Source of the DNA: CAYUIS01 sp964444825
GTDB taxonomy: Bacteria > Chloroflexota > Anaerolineae > B4-G1
Direction: 5' to 3'
Assembly (NCBI GenBank): GCA_964444825.1
Contig: CAYUIS010000017.1
Location: 1-51,243 of the forward strand
DNA: 51,243 bases
Below the pieces are notes generated by a model. That model was not told the origin of the DNA. It made no database searches and saw nothing but the letters and a program-made list of their open reading frames with translations. Below are positions 1-9,170 of this stretch, piece by piece; within the stretch, counting starts at the first letter, position 1, and each line of letters starts with the position of its first letter. A program made the position numbers and the translations under genes.

Positions 1-205
1 AAGTTTGACTGCTAGGGCGATCACATTTAGCTGGCCACAGCTCTGAGCCCCGTCCCCGGGGTGTCTTGCGCGATGAGAGTCCGCTGCCGTAGCCCGATTT
101 TGTGAAGACCGGCCCCGGGGACGAGGACCCTGTCCTTGACCGGACAGGACAAGGGCTGGGAGCGCTAAATGCGATAGTCCTGATTAGACTGGGGGAGGAG
201 ACGTG
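1..205. other. Leader region upstream of the lipid cluster
   Basis: There is no gene in these bases. They hold GC-rich inverted repeats, including CCTGTCC (129-135) paired with GGACAGG (142-148) and CCCCGGGG-type palindromes near 55-60 and 113-119. A TTGACC lies at 136-141, but no good -10 box follows at the right distance, so I do not call a promoter. A purine-rich Shine-Dalgarno stretch at 191-200 belongs to the first gene. Whether the cluster starts here or continues from genes left of the window cannot be seen. Confidence 0.5.
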
Positions 206-2359
206 ATGACACTAAGCCTGGACGCAATTGGCAAAAAGATCGGACCCGTTTCCAGCGCGTACGACTGGAAGGACGTCATCCTCTACGCGCTGGGCGTGGG
301 GGCGGGATCTGACGAGTTGGCGTACGTCTATGAGAGCAAACTGAAGGTGATTCCCTCGTTCGCCGTCACGACCGTGTATGACTTTTTTCAGGAGTTTGTG
401 GTCAACGCCGGGGTCAACCTGGCTGGTATCCTCCACGGGGAACACGAGCTGATCTTTTACAATCCAATCCCTCCGGAGGGTGGGGAGCTATCGAGCGAAG
501 GGCAGATCACGCATATGTACGATAAGGGGGCGGGTAGGGGGGCGCTGGTGATCGGCCAGATCGATACGTACCACGCCGATGGGCGCAAGCTGTTCACCAA
601 CGTCGCCACCCTGTTCGCCCGCCTCGATGGCGGGTTTGGTGGCGAGCCGGGGCCGCGAGAGAGCTTCGATTTCCCAGACCGCGAGCCTGATTTTGAGGAG
701 GTGGCGCACCCCTCGGCTGACCAACCCCTCGTGTACCGGCTCTCGGGGGACACGTTTGCCCTGCACGTGGACCCCGACTTTGCCAAAATGAGCGGTTTTG
801 AGGGGCCGATCATGCACGGTCTATGCACCCACGGATATGCCTGCTGGGCCGTCATCAAACACCTGTTCCCAGGAGAGCCGGAGCGGATGACCAGGTTCCG
901 CAATCGTTTCTCCAAACCCCTCTACCCGGGCGTGCCGATCAAGACCCAGATCTGGAAAGTTGATTCGGGCAAGGCCCTCTTCAAGACGGTCAACGCCGAG
1001 ACAGGTGAAGTGGTCCTTGACCGGGGCATCGTCGAGTGGATGAGCCGGGAGGAGATGGACAGGCGTGCCGCTATGGGAGGCATCCGCTTCGACGGCCGGG
1101 TGGCGATCGTGACGGGGGCAGGTGGCGGGCTGGGGCGTGTGTATGCCGTCGAACTGGCCAAACGGGGGGCCAAGGTGGTCGTCAATGACCTGGGCAGCGC
1201 TCGGGATGGCACAGGCGAAGGTTCCACCCGTCCGGCCGATGCGGTCGTGCAGGAAATCGTGGACGCTGGCGGAGAGGCGGTGACCAACTACGACTCGGTG
1301 GCCACGCTGGAGGGTGGGCAGAACATCGTCCAGACGGCGCTGGGGCGGTTTGGGCAGGTGGACATCCTGATCAACAATGCAGGGATACTGCGGGACAAGT
1401 CGTTCGCCAAGATGACGCCCGAGATGTGGGAGGGAGTGCTGGGCGTCCATCTACAGGGGGCGTACAACGTGACGAGCGCGGCGTTCCGGGCGATGCGGGA
1501 GCGGGGGTATGGGCGGATCGTGATGACGACGTCGGCGGCCGGGTTGTTCGGGAACTTTGGGCAGACGAACTACAGCGCGGCGAAGATGGGGTTGGTGGGG
1601 ATGATGAACACGCTGAAGCTGGAGGGGGAAAAGTACAACATCAAGGTGAACACGGTGGCGCCGTTGGCGGGGACGCGGTTGACAGAGGACGTGATGCCGG
1701 GAGAGTTGTACGAGAAACTGGACCCCGAGCTGGTAGCGCCCCTCGTGCTCTATCTCTGCTCGGAGCAGTGTCCCGTCGCCGGCCACATCTATAACGCCGC
1801 AGCGGGTTCTTATGGCCGCGTGGCCATCGTGAGCGGGCCCGGAACGTGGCTGGGGGCTGAAGGTGAGGGTCTGAGCCCTGAGTCGGTGGCCGCCAATTGG
1901 GCCAGGATCACGTCCCTCCAGGGTGCACGAGAATATGCCGACGCCAACGCCGCCCTGATGGACATGCTGACGCCGAAGCCAGAGGGGGAAGCAGAAGTGG
2001 AAGAAAAAAGCGGAGCGGAGGGGACCTCAGGGGAGGGCGGTATGTCTGTCCGGGATGTGTTCGACCGGATGGCCGAGTTCTTCCGGGCGGACGCAGCGGC
2101 CAACGTGGACGTCGTCTTCCAGTTCAGCATCTCCGGTCCTGGCGGCGGCGACTGGTGCGTTACGGTCAACGACGGCGACTGCGTGGTGGAGGCGGGCGTC
2201 TGCGCCAAGCCCACAACCACGCTCAAGATGTCGGACGAGGATTTTGTCAAGTACAGCAGCGGTCAACTGCCGGCGATGCAGGCGTACACCAGCGGCAAGC
2301 TCAAGATCGAGGGCGACCTGAAAAAATCGCAGCTTGTCGAAAAGCTGTTCAAGTTCTAA
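206..2359 (+). CDS. MaoC hydratase - SDR - SCP2 trifunctional fusion (MFE-2-like, permuted)
   Basis: This is a 717-residue soluble enzyme with three parts. Residues ~1-285 are a double hotdog 2-enoyl-CoA hydratase of the MaoC/hydratase-2 family. The motif YRLSGD...LH (about 177-187) keeps the catalytic Asp and His, but the usual Asn before the Pro-Leu-His is Phe. Residues ~293-535 are a short-chain dehydrogenase with TGAGGGLG, NNAG and a Ser...Tyr-x3-Lys triad (about S443, Y456, K460). Residues ~612-717 are an SCP2 sterol-carrier domain. Peroxisomal MFE-2 has SDR-hydratase-SCP2, so the order here is permuted. Inferred role: hydration and dehydrogenation of enoyl-CoAs held by the carrier domain. 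I prefer ATG 206 over GTG 203 because GGAGGAG ends at 200. The next gene follows after 12 bases with its own SD, so they are probably one operon. Confidence 0.88.
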   Translation: MTLSLDAIGKKIGPVSSAYDWKDVILYALGVGAGSDELAYVYESKLKVIPSFAVTTVYDFFQEFVVNAGVNLAGILHGEHELIFYNPIPPEGGELSSEGQITHMYDKGAGRGALVIGQIDTYHADGRKLFTNVATLFARLDGGFGGEPGPRESFDFPDREPDFEEVAHPSADQPLVYRLSGDTFALHVDPDFAKMSGFEGPIMHGLCTHGYACWAVIKHLFPGEPERMTRFRNRFSKPLYPGVPIKTQIWKVDSGKALFKTVNAETGEVVLDRGIVEWMSREEMDRRAAMGGIRFDGRVAIVTGAGGGLGRVYAVELAKRGAKVVVNDLGSARDGTGEGSTRPADAVVQEIVDAGGEAVTNYDSVATLEGGQNIVQTALGRFGQVDILINNAGILRDKSFAKMTPEMWEGVLGVHLQGAYNVTSAAFRAMRERGYGRIVMTTSAAGLFGNFGQTNYSAAKMGLVGMMNTLKLEGEKYNIKVNTVAPLAGTRLTEDVMPGELYEKLDPELVAPLVLYLCSEQCPVAGHIYNAAAGSYGRVAIVSGPGTWLGAEGEGLSPESVAANWARITSLQGAREYADANAALMDMLTPKPEGEAEVEEKSGAEGTSGEGGMSVRDVFDRMAEFFRADAAANVDVVFQFSISGPGGGDWCVTVNDGDCVVEAGVCAKPTTTLKMSDEDFVKYSSGQLPAMQAYTSGKLKIEGDLKKSQLVEKLFKF

Positions 2360-2371
2360 TCGGAGGAAGCG

Positions 2372-5149
2372 ATGATTGGCATTACATCCTACGGTGGCTA
2401 CATACCCCGATTGCGTCTGAACCGCATCAGCATCTTTCAGAACATCGGTTGGTTGGTGCCGGCATTGATCATGGTGGCCCAGGGCGAGCGGTCGATGTGC
2501 AACTGGGACGAGGACAGTCTGACGATGGCTGTGGCGGCGTCCAGGGACTGTCTGGCCGGTGTGGATAGAGGCGAGCTGGACGGCCTGTACCTGGCGTCGG
2601 TCACCCTGCCCTTCGCCGACCGGCTCAGCGCGGGTATCGTGGCCACGGCGCTGAACCTGCGGGACGATATCTTGACCGTGGACTTGACCTCGTCCCTTAA
2701 GGCGGGCACCTCAGCCCTGATCGCCGGGCTGGAGGCGATCAAGAGCGGGGAGAAGCGACGGGTTCTCGTCACCGCTTCGGACAGGCGAGAGGCAAAGGCG
2801 GCTTCCTTTTACGAGATGTGGTACGGTGACGGCGCCGCATCCCTGTTGTTGGGCGAAGGTGACGACGTGATTGCTGAATTCAAGGGAGCTTATTCGGTCT
2901 CGTATGATTTCGTGGACCATTACCGCGCAGCGCGGCAACGTTTCGACTACGCGTGGGAGGAACGGTGGGTGCGCGAGGAAGGCTACGGGAAGATCATCCC
3001 AGGGGCTATCGAGGGGCTGTTGGCCAAGCTGGGGCTGTCGATGGCGGAGATCGACAAGGTGATCTACCCATGCTTCATCAAGCGGCAACACGCCAGCATC
3101 GCAAAGGCCCTCGGTGTCACGCCGGACAAGGTGGTGGACAATATGCACGAGGTGTGCGGCGAGACCGGTACCGCCCACCCGTTGGTGATGCTCGTCCGCG
3201 CCCTGGAGGAGGCTCAACCAGGGGAGCGTTTTATCGTCGCAGGTTTCGGGCAGGGCAGTGACGTCTTGTGCTTTGAGATCACGGAAAACATCCGCAATCT
3301 GCCGCCGCGGACCGGTATCACGGGCTCCTTGGCCGACGGCAAGCCGACCGATAATTATTTGAAATTCCTCAAGTTCAGGGACCTGATCGTGACAGAGACG
3401 GGGATCCGCGCCGAGGCGCCTGCTCAGACGGCGATGACGGCGCTGTGGAGAAAGCGCCACATGATCCTTGGGCTGGTCGGTGGCCGGTGCACCGAATGTG
3501 ACACGCCGCAGTTCCCCAAGATGGACATCTGTGTCAACCCCGCGTGTGGTGCGCTCCACTCGCAGGAGGATTACGAGTTCGCCGACGTACCGGCTACGGT
3601 CAAGTCCTTCACCGGCGATATGCTGGCAGTGTCAGTAGATCCGCCCGCCATCTATGGCCTGGTACAGTTCGACGGCGGCGGGCGGTTTATGGCCGATTTC
3701 ACTGATTGCGAGTTGGACGATCTCGAGGTCGGTGTGCCGGTCAGGATGGTCTTTCGCCGCCACCACACCGACGAGGAGCGGGGCTTTGTCGGTTACTTTT
3801 GGAAGGCAGTTCCTCTCGCTCAAGAGGCGGAAGCAGAGGCCGCGCTGGAAGCCGAGGAGGCCGCCGAGATTCGTTTCGACGATCGGGTGGCGATCGTGAC
3901 GGGTGCAGGGGGAGGACTGGGGCGTGTGTATGCCCTCGAACTGGCCAAACGGGGGGCCAGGGTGGTCGTCAACGATCTGGGCGGTCCTCGGGATGGTCTG
4001 GGTGATGGTTCGTCCCGTCCTGCTGAAACGGTGGTCGAGGAGATCGTCGCTGCGGGGGGCGAAGCGGTGGCCAACTATGACTCGGTGGCCACGCTGGAGG
4101 GCGGAGAGAACATCGTGGAGACGGCGCTGGCCCAGTACGGGCGGGTGGACATACTGATCAACAATGCAGGGATACTGCGGGACAAGTCGTTCGCCAAGAT
4201 GACGCCCGAGATGTGGGAGGGAGTGCTGGGCGTCCATCTGCAAGGGGCCTACAACGTGACAAGCGCGGCGTTCCGGGCGATGCGGGAGAGGGGGTATGGG
4301 CGGATCGTGATGACGACGTCGGCGGCGGGGCTGTTCGGGAACTTTGGGCAGACGAACTATAGCGCGGCCAAGATGGGCTTGGTGGGGATGATGAACACGC
4401 TGAAGCTGGAGGGGGCCAAGTACAACGTCAAGGTGAACACGGTAGCGCCGCTGGCGGGGACGCGGTTGACGGAGGACGTGATGCCGCGAGATCTGTATGA
4501 GAAACTGGACCCCGAGCTTGTAGCGCCCCTCGTGCTCTACCTCTGTTCGGAGGAATGTGCCGATACGGGCTTGATCCTGAACGCGGGCGGCGGGTTCTTT
4601 GGCCGAGCGGCGGTGGTCGCGGCGCCCGTTGTCCTGGTCGGTGACGGTCAGCAGCCGCCCTCGTTGGAGGAGATCCATCGTCATTGGGCCAAGATCGATG
4701 ATATAGCGGGCGCGCAGACATACACCAATGCGAACGCGATGTTGATAGACCTGATGACGCCCAGGTCGGCAGAGGAACCACGGGAACAGAGGACGGGAGA
4801 CACCGGGGGGCAGGCCGAAGAGGGGGAATTGACGTCCGTCCAGACCGTGTTCGACCGGATGGGCCAGTTCTTCCAGGCGGACGCGGCAGCCGGTGTGGAC
4901 GTCGTTTTCCAGTTCAATATCTCTGGTCCCGGAGGCGGGGATTGGACTGTCGTCGTCAGAGACCAGACCTGCACGGTGGAGGCAGGCGTCCATCCCAAGC
5001 CTACCACCACGCTCAAGATGTCGGAAGAGGATTATATCAGTTACGTCAGCGGTCAACTGCCAGCGATGCGGGCGTACACCAGTGGCAAGCTAAAGATCGA
5101 GGGCGACCTCATGAAATCGCAGCTTGTCGAAAAGCTATTCAAATTCTAG
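2372..5149 (+). CDS. HMG-CoA synthase-like - DUF35 - SDR - SCP2 four-domain fusion
   Basis: A 925-residue protein. Residues 1-305 match archaeal-type HMG-CoA synthase in length and in the opening GITSYGGYIPR. Residues ~355-480 are a DUF35 zinc ribbon (C373, C376, C387, C392) plus OB fold. Residues ~502-740 are an SDR (TGAGGGLG 510-517; S650, Y663, K667). Residues ~820-925 are an SCP2 domain, and an acidic Ala/Glu linker (484-500) joins the halves. In archaea, HMGCS, DUF35 and thiolase form one complex; here two of the three are fused. The nucleophile motif reads SSLKAGT (L109) where the family has a Cys, and the FHQP His site reads YPCF (232-235), so classical synthase chemistry is unlikely. 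It may bind or channel acyl-CoA, or do another Claisen or aldol step. The SD GGAGGA at 2362-2367 fixes the start. Confidence 0.85.
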   Translation: MIGITSYGGYIPRLRLNRISIFQNIGWLVPALIMVAQGERSMCNWDEDSLTMAVAASRDCLAGVDRGELDGLYLASVTLPFADRLSAGIVATALNLRDDILTVDLTSSLKAGTSALIAGLEAIKSGEKRRVLVTASDRREAKAASFYEMWYGDGAASLLLGEGDDVIAEFKGAYSVSYDFVDHYRAARQRFDYAWEERWVREEGYGKIIPGAIEGLLAKLGLSMAEIDKVIYPCFIKRQHASIAKALGVTPDKVVDNMHEVCGETGTAHPLVMLVRALEEAQPGERFIVAGFGQGSDVLCFEITENIRNLPPRTGITGSLADGKPTDNYLKFLKFRDLIVTETGIRAEAPAQTAMTALWRKRHMILGLVGGRCTECDTPQFPKMDICVNPACGALHSQEDYEFADVPATVKSFTGDMLAVSVDPPAIYGLVQFDGGGRFMADFTDCELDDLEVGVPVRMVFRRHHTDEERGFVGYFWKAVPLAQEAEAEAALEAEEAAEIRFDDRVAIVTGAGGGLGRVYALELAKRGARVVVNDLGGPRDGLGDGSSRPAETVVEEIVAAGGEAVANYDSVATLEGGENIVETALAQYGRVDILINNAGILRDKSFAKMTPEMWEGVLGVHLQGAYNVTSAAFRAMRERGYGRIVMTTSAAGLFGNFGQTNYSAAKMGLVGMMNTLKLEGAKYNVKVNTVAPLAGTRLTEDVMPRDLYEKLDPELVAPLVLYLCSEECADTGLILNAGGGFFGRAAVVAAPVVLVGDGQQPPSLEEIHRHWAKIDDIAGAQTYTNANAMLIDLMTPRSAEEPREQRTGDTGGQAEEGELTSVQTVFDRMGQFFQADAAAGVDVVFQFNISGPGGGDWTVVVRDQTCTVEAGVHPKPTTTLKMSEEDYISYVSGQLPAMRAYTSGKLKIEGDLMKSQLVEKLFKF

Positions 5150-5190
5150 GACCGAGCGACCGACGACGAGGAAGATCAAAGGAGTGGAAT

Positions 5191-7773
5191 ATGCCCAGTG
5201 TCAAAGATGGCCCCAGTTCAAATCTGTTCGATCCGCTACCGTTCAAGGGAAACGTAGCAATCCCCGACCTGGCCGGCATTGGCATCTCGGATCAGATGTC
5301 GGCCGCCCTGGAGCACGCGCCGAGCGGTGTGTGCGTTGGCTGGGGAATCCCCTTTGAGATCGGAGATGTGCTGGCGCTCAAGGATCGCGCGATCACCGTC
5401 GAGTTCAGCCCGGTGGTCTCTCAGTGGCTCGTCTTTAAACACACCTCGGATCAACGACAAGTGGAGCCTGGCCCTGGCGGGTTCTTTTCGCCGATGCGGG
5501 GGCAGGGGCAACTCGCCGAACATGCAGCCGACTATGTGATGATCTACGCGGACGGCACGGAGGAGCGCGAGCCGATCCGGCGCCGCTTCCAGATTGGTGC
5601 GTTTTCACGCCTCTGGGGCGAGAATTGCTTTCAAGCGGTCGCACACCACAAACCACATCCAGTACGAGCGTCGCACGAACAACTACGTGCTGGATGGGGA
5701 TGGACCCAGACCCGCGTCACGGCGGCAGATGGGCGGCCGTGGATAGACTGGCTGTGGGCGTGGGAGAACCCACACCCGGACAAACCCCTCGTCGGCCTAC
5801 GCTTCGAGCCGGTCTCAGGCCTCATTTTGGTGTCGGCAGTTTCGGCGGGCGCAGCGCCCTCCAATCCGCTCCGCTGGCGGACCCGCCGCAAGGCCTGTCT
5901 CACGCTGCCTGAGGGAGAGGATTTCCGGCCCAACCTGGACGAACACGGGCTGCTTGAGCAGATCCAGCTTGATATGGGACAGATCATCTCGGCGACGCCG
6001 CGCCTGAGGTACCCGAACGACACGTGGAGCGACACGTACAATAACAAGACTCCAGGCGAATCAGGGCGCGATGTGCTGATCGAGTACACCGCGCATCCAG
6101 ATGCCTCCTTCCATCTCTCCGATGGACGGACCATTCCGGTGGCACAGGTCGAGGACGACCAACTCGCGCTTCCTCTGCTGCCAGTGCCACCGGCGACCCG
6201 ACGGATCAACCTACGGGTGCTGGAGAGTGGCACCGGTATGTGCGTTCCGGTCAAGCTACACGTCCACGGCGAGTGGGACGAGTACCTGCAGCCGGTAGAT
6301 CGTCACCGTCTCCTAAATCCGGCCTGGTTCGAGGACTATAGTGTGGACTTTGTCCACGCCGGCACCTGGGAGGGGGGTAGCCTTCATCCCCATTTCTGCA
6401 CCTATATCCCAGGTGAGACGACCATCGACCTGCCGCTAGGGCGCGTATACGTCGAGGTGTCGAAGGGATTTGAGATTCGGCCCAAACGCAACGTGGTCCA
6501 GGTGACGCTTGATACCGAGGAAATCGTTCTAGAGATCGACAGGGTCCTGCCGTGGCGCGAGAAGGGCTGGGTCACAGCCGACACCCATGTGCATTTTCTG
6601 TCACCAATGTCCGCTCTGCTGGAGGGCTCCGCAGAGGGTGTGAACGTCGTCAACCTGTTGGCCAGTCAGTGGGGGGAGTTGATGACCAACGTGGGCGACT
6701 TTGACGGCAAGACCACGTGGGGCTCGAAGGAAGCTGGTGGAGATGGAGAGTATCTGGTACGTGTGGGAACCGAAAACCGCCAGCACGTACTGGGGCACAT
6801 CTCCTTGCTGGGCTATCGGGGTAGGATCATCGCGCCGATGACGACCGGCGGTCCGGACGAATCCGCCCTGGGTGATCCCATCGAGATCCTGCTGACCGAG
6901 TGGGCCAGGCAGTGCAAGAAGCAGGGGGGATTGGCTGTCCTGCCGCACTTTCCGCAGCCGCGCGCCGAGCATGCGGCCAGCATCGTCAGTGGAGACATCG
7001 ATGGGCTCGAGATGACGTCCTGGGGAAACCTGTATGGAGGGATCGATCCATACTCACTCTCCGACTGGTACCGCTACCTCAACTGTGGGTACCTGGTGGC
7101 CGCTGTCGGTGGCACGGACAAGATGTCGGCCAACACGGCTGTGGGGACCGTGCGCACCTATGCCCGGATCGGCATGGGTGAGCCTTTCACCTACGAGACG
7201 TGGATGAACGCGGTCCGCCGGGCAGAGACCTTTGTGACCTATGGGCCGTTGCTCAAGTTCGCGGTAGACGGGCATCCGATGGGAGGCCGCATCGAGATGT
7301 CCGCCAGTGGTGGCACCGTTGACGTAACGTGGCAGGTCGCCAGCGTCACCGTACCGATGTCCCGGGTCGAGCTGGTCGTGAACGGGGAGATCCGCGAAAG
7401 CGTGGCAGTTGGACCCGAAGAGGGAAGCGGGCATTGGTCCGTCAAGGTGGACAAGAGTTGCTGGCTGGGTCTGTTGGTGCGGGGCAATTACGCCGACAAG
7501 CCCGAGATCATCGCCGCCCATTCTTCACCGGTGATGGTCGCCGTTGAGGGATCGCCGATGCTTGCTGCGGCCGATGCGGTCACCATCCTCGAACAGATCG
7601 AGGGCGCCCTGGCCTATCTGGACACGGTCGGCACGCGAGCCGAGGACGTCGCCTACAAGCGCATGCGTCTGGTTTTGGAGTCGGCGCATCGCTCCCTGCA
7701 CAACCGGATGCACCAGCTCGGAACCTATCACGGGCACACACCTGTGACCGACCATCCAGAGCATCATCCGTGA
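5191..7773 (+). CDS. CehA/McbA-family (PHP-like) metallohydrolase, large
   Basis: An 860-residue protein with a PHP-type metal-dependent hydrolase region. The core begins at about residue 457 with ADTHVHF, which places the metal ligands at D464, H466 and H468. Further His-bearing blocks (GHISLLGY, LPHF) follow, and the core ends near residue 700. CehA and McbA are carbaryl hydrolases of this family, but most members have unknown substrates. The ~450 residues before the core are unusually long and look like a beta-rich binding region; about 150 residues follow it. I see no signal peptide. The frame is open back to 4942 inside the previous gene, but ATG 5191 has GGAG at 5181-5184 with 6-base spacing and begins a natural N terminus. 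Its place between acyl-CoA enzymes suggests hydrolysis of an ester or amide in the same route; that is inference. Confidence 0.75.
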   Translation: MPSVKDGPSSNLFDPLPFKGNVAIPDLAGIGISDQMSAALEHAPSGVCVGWGIPFEIGDVLALKDRAITVEFSPVVSQWLVFKHTSDQRQVEPGPGGFFSPMRGQGQLAEHAADYVMIYADGTEEREPIRRRFQIGAFSRLWGENCFQAVAHHKPHPVRASHEQLRAGWGWTQTRVTAADGRPWIDWLWAWENPHPDKPLVGLRFEPVSGLILVSAVSAGAAPSNPLRWRTRRKACLTLPEGEDFRPNLDEHGLLEQIQLDMGQIISATPRLRYPNDTWSDTYNNKTPGESGRDVLIEYTAHPDASFHLSDGRTIPVAQVEDDQLALPLLPVPPATRRINLRVLESGTGMCVPVKLHVHGEWDEYLQPVDRHRLLNPAWFEDYSVDFVHAGTWEGGSLHPHFCTYIPGETTIDLPLGRVYVEVSKGFEIRPKRNVVQVTLDTEEIVLEIDRVLPWREKGWVTADTHVHFLSPMSALLEGSAEGVNVVNLLASQWGELMTNVGDFDGKTTWGSKEAGGDGEYLVRVGTENRQHVLGHISLLGYRGRIIAPMTTGGPDESALGDPIEILLTEWARQCKKQGGLAVLPHFPQPRAEHAASIVSGDIDGLEMTSWGNLYGGIDPYSLSDWYRYLNCGYLVAAVGGTDKMSANTAVGTVRTYARIGMGEPFTYETWMNAVRRAETFVTYGPLLKFAVDGHPMGGRIEMSASGGTVDVTWQVASVTVPMSRVELVVNGEIRESVAVGPEEGSGHWSVKVDKSCWLGLLVRGNYADKPEIIAAHSSPVMVAVEGSPMLAAADAVTILEQIEGALAYLDTVGTRAEDVAYKRMRLVLESAHRSLHNRMHQLGTYHGHTPVTDHPEHHP

Positions 7774-7820
7774 ATTGTGACTGGGGCAAATCAGTGGGAC
7801 GTGGAACGGGAAGTGGCAAG

Positions 7821-7852
7821 CCGTGATGATTTTCACATATCACGAATCACGG
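7821..7852. promoter_or_regulatory. Inverted repeat before the thiolase gene
   Basis: CCGTGAT at 7821-7827 is matched by ATCACGG at 7846-7852, with a second ATCACG at 7839-7844. The repeat lies in the 114-base space between the hydrolase and thiolase genes. It could be an operator or an RNA hairpin. No T run follows, so it does not look like an intrinsic terminator. Confidence 0.35.
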
Positions 7853-7887
7853 TTCCAAGAGATACACGAGTAGGGAGAGCAAACTAT

Positions 7888-9096
7888 ATGGCCACAGGAA
7901 TTCGAGACAAAGTCGCCATCATCGGCATGGGCTGCACAAAGTTCGGCGAGCGCTGGGATGTGGGTTCCGAGGAGCTGATGGTCGAGGCCTTTGAGGAGGC
8001 GGTCGAGGATGCTGGGATCGATCGGCAGGAGATCGAGGCGGCGTGGCTGGGCACCTGTTTTGAAGAGGTAAGCGTCGGCAAGAGCGCGTTGCCCCTGTCC
8101 CTCACGTTGCGTCTGCCCAAGATTCCCGTCACCCGGGTGGAGAACTATTGCGCCACCGGGACTGAGGCATTCCGCGGGGCATGTTATGCCGTGGCTTCGG
8201 GGGCGTATGACATCGCCCTGGCACTGGGCGTGGAGAAACTCAAGGACATTGGCTACGGGGGTCTGCCCAACTGGGGCTCTGACGCCGGCACGCTGGCCTG
8301 GCAGTGGATGCCCAACGTGACCGCCCCCGGAGCCTTTGCCCAGTTGGCCACCGCCTACGCCGCCAAGCACGATATCGCCATTCCTGATCTGAAACGGGCG
8401 ATGGCCCACGTCTCTGCCAAGAGCCACGCCAACGCCGTTCTGAACCCCAAAGCCCACCTGCGCAGGGCTGTCAGCGTTGACCAGGTGATGGCCGCCCCCA
8501 CCATCGCCTATCCCCTGGGGTTGTTCGACTGCTGCGGCGTCAGCGATGGCGCGGCCTGTGCCATCGTCGCCACGCCCGACATCGCCAGGGGATTGGGCAA
8601 GCGAGACTGTGTCAGCGTCAAGGCGCTCCAGTTGGCGCTCAGCAGCGGAGAGGAGATGGGCTACAATGCGTGGGACGGAGATCACTTTGTCACCACCTCC
8701 AAATGCAGCGCGGTGGCCTATGAGGAAGCGGGCATCACCAACCCCCGGGAAGAGATCAGCATGATGGAGGCGCACGACTGTTTCTCGATCACCGAGCTGG
8801 TGACGATGGAAGATCTCCACATTTCAGAGCGAGGACAGGCCCCTCGGGACATACTGGATGGTTTCTACGACCTGGATGGTCAGATTCCCTGCCAGCCTGA
8901 CGGTGGGCTCAAGTGCTTTGGTCATCCCATCGGCGCGTCTGGACTGCGCATGCTATACGAGATGTATCTCCAATTCCAGGGACGGGCTGGCGAGCGCCAG
9001 ATACCGAATCCCCGCTACGGCCTCACCCACAACCTGGGCGGTATGCCCTATATGAACGTCAGTTGCATCGCCATCGTCGGGCCATATGGGAGCTGA
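7888..9096 (+). CDS. Thiolase family protein (SCP-x / lipid-transfer / archaeal type)
   Basis: A 402-residue thiolase fold protein. The nucleophile is C88 in NYCATG, the second catalytic block is GHPIGASG with H346, and C393 lies in the closing VSCIAIVG. EAHDCF at 294-299 is typical of the SCP-x and archaeal acetoacetyl-CoA thiolase branch rather than of FadA. Enzymes of this branch cleave or form 3-ketoacyl-CoA, or act as aldolases when paired with a DUF35 protein (for example Ltp2 with ChsH2). The fused DUF35 in the 2372-5149 gene is an obvious possible partner. The frame is open from 7777, but GGGAG at 7873-7877 and the standard start before GIRDKVAIIGMG point to ATG 7888. Carboxylate and branched substrates are both possible. 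Confidence 0.85.
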   Translation: MATGIRDKVAIIGMGCTKFGERWDVGSEELMVEAFEEAVEDAGIDRQEIEAAWLGTCFEEVSVGKSALPLSLTLRLPKIPVTRVENYCATGTEAFRGACYAVASGAYDIALALGVEKLKDIGYGGLPNWGSDAGTLAWQWMPNVTAPGAFAQLATAYAAKHDIAIPDLKRAMAHVSAKSHANAVLNPKAHLRRAVSVDQVMAAPTIAYPLGLFDCCGVSDGAACAIVATPDIARGLGKRDCVSVKALQLALSSGEEMGYNAWDGDHFVTTSKCSAVAYEEAGITNPREEISMMEAHDCFSITELVTMEDLHISERGQAPRDILDGFYDLDGQIPCQPDGGLKCFGHPIGASGLRMLYEMYLQFQGRAGERQIPNPRYGLTHNLGGMPYMNVSCIAIVGPYGS

Positions 9097-9170
9097 CATG
9101 CGAAACACGGTGAACAACGGCGACCCTGACACCTGCCCGTGTTGAAGGAATTCAGAGGAGGATAGTCGCG

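Noticed and set aside
821..1450. Long antisense frames within the lipid cluster, for example 821-1450 and 3632-5056 on the minus strand
   Set aside because: They are shadows of high-GC coding sequence, have no SD and show Arg/Pro/His-rich composition.
4942..5190. Upstream extension of the CehA/McbA-like gene into the SCP2 region
   Set aside because: It would overlap a clear SCP2 coding frame by about 200 bases. ATG 5191 has a good SD.
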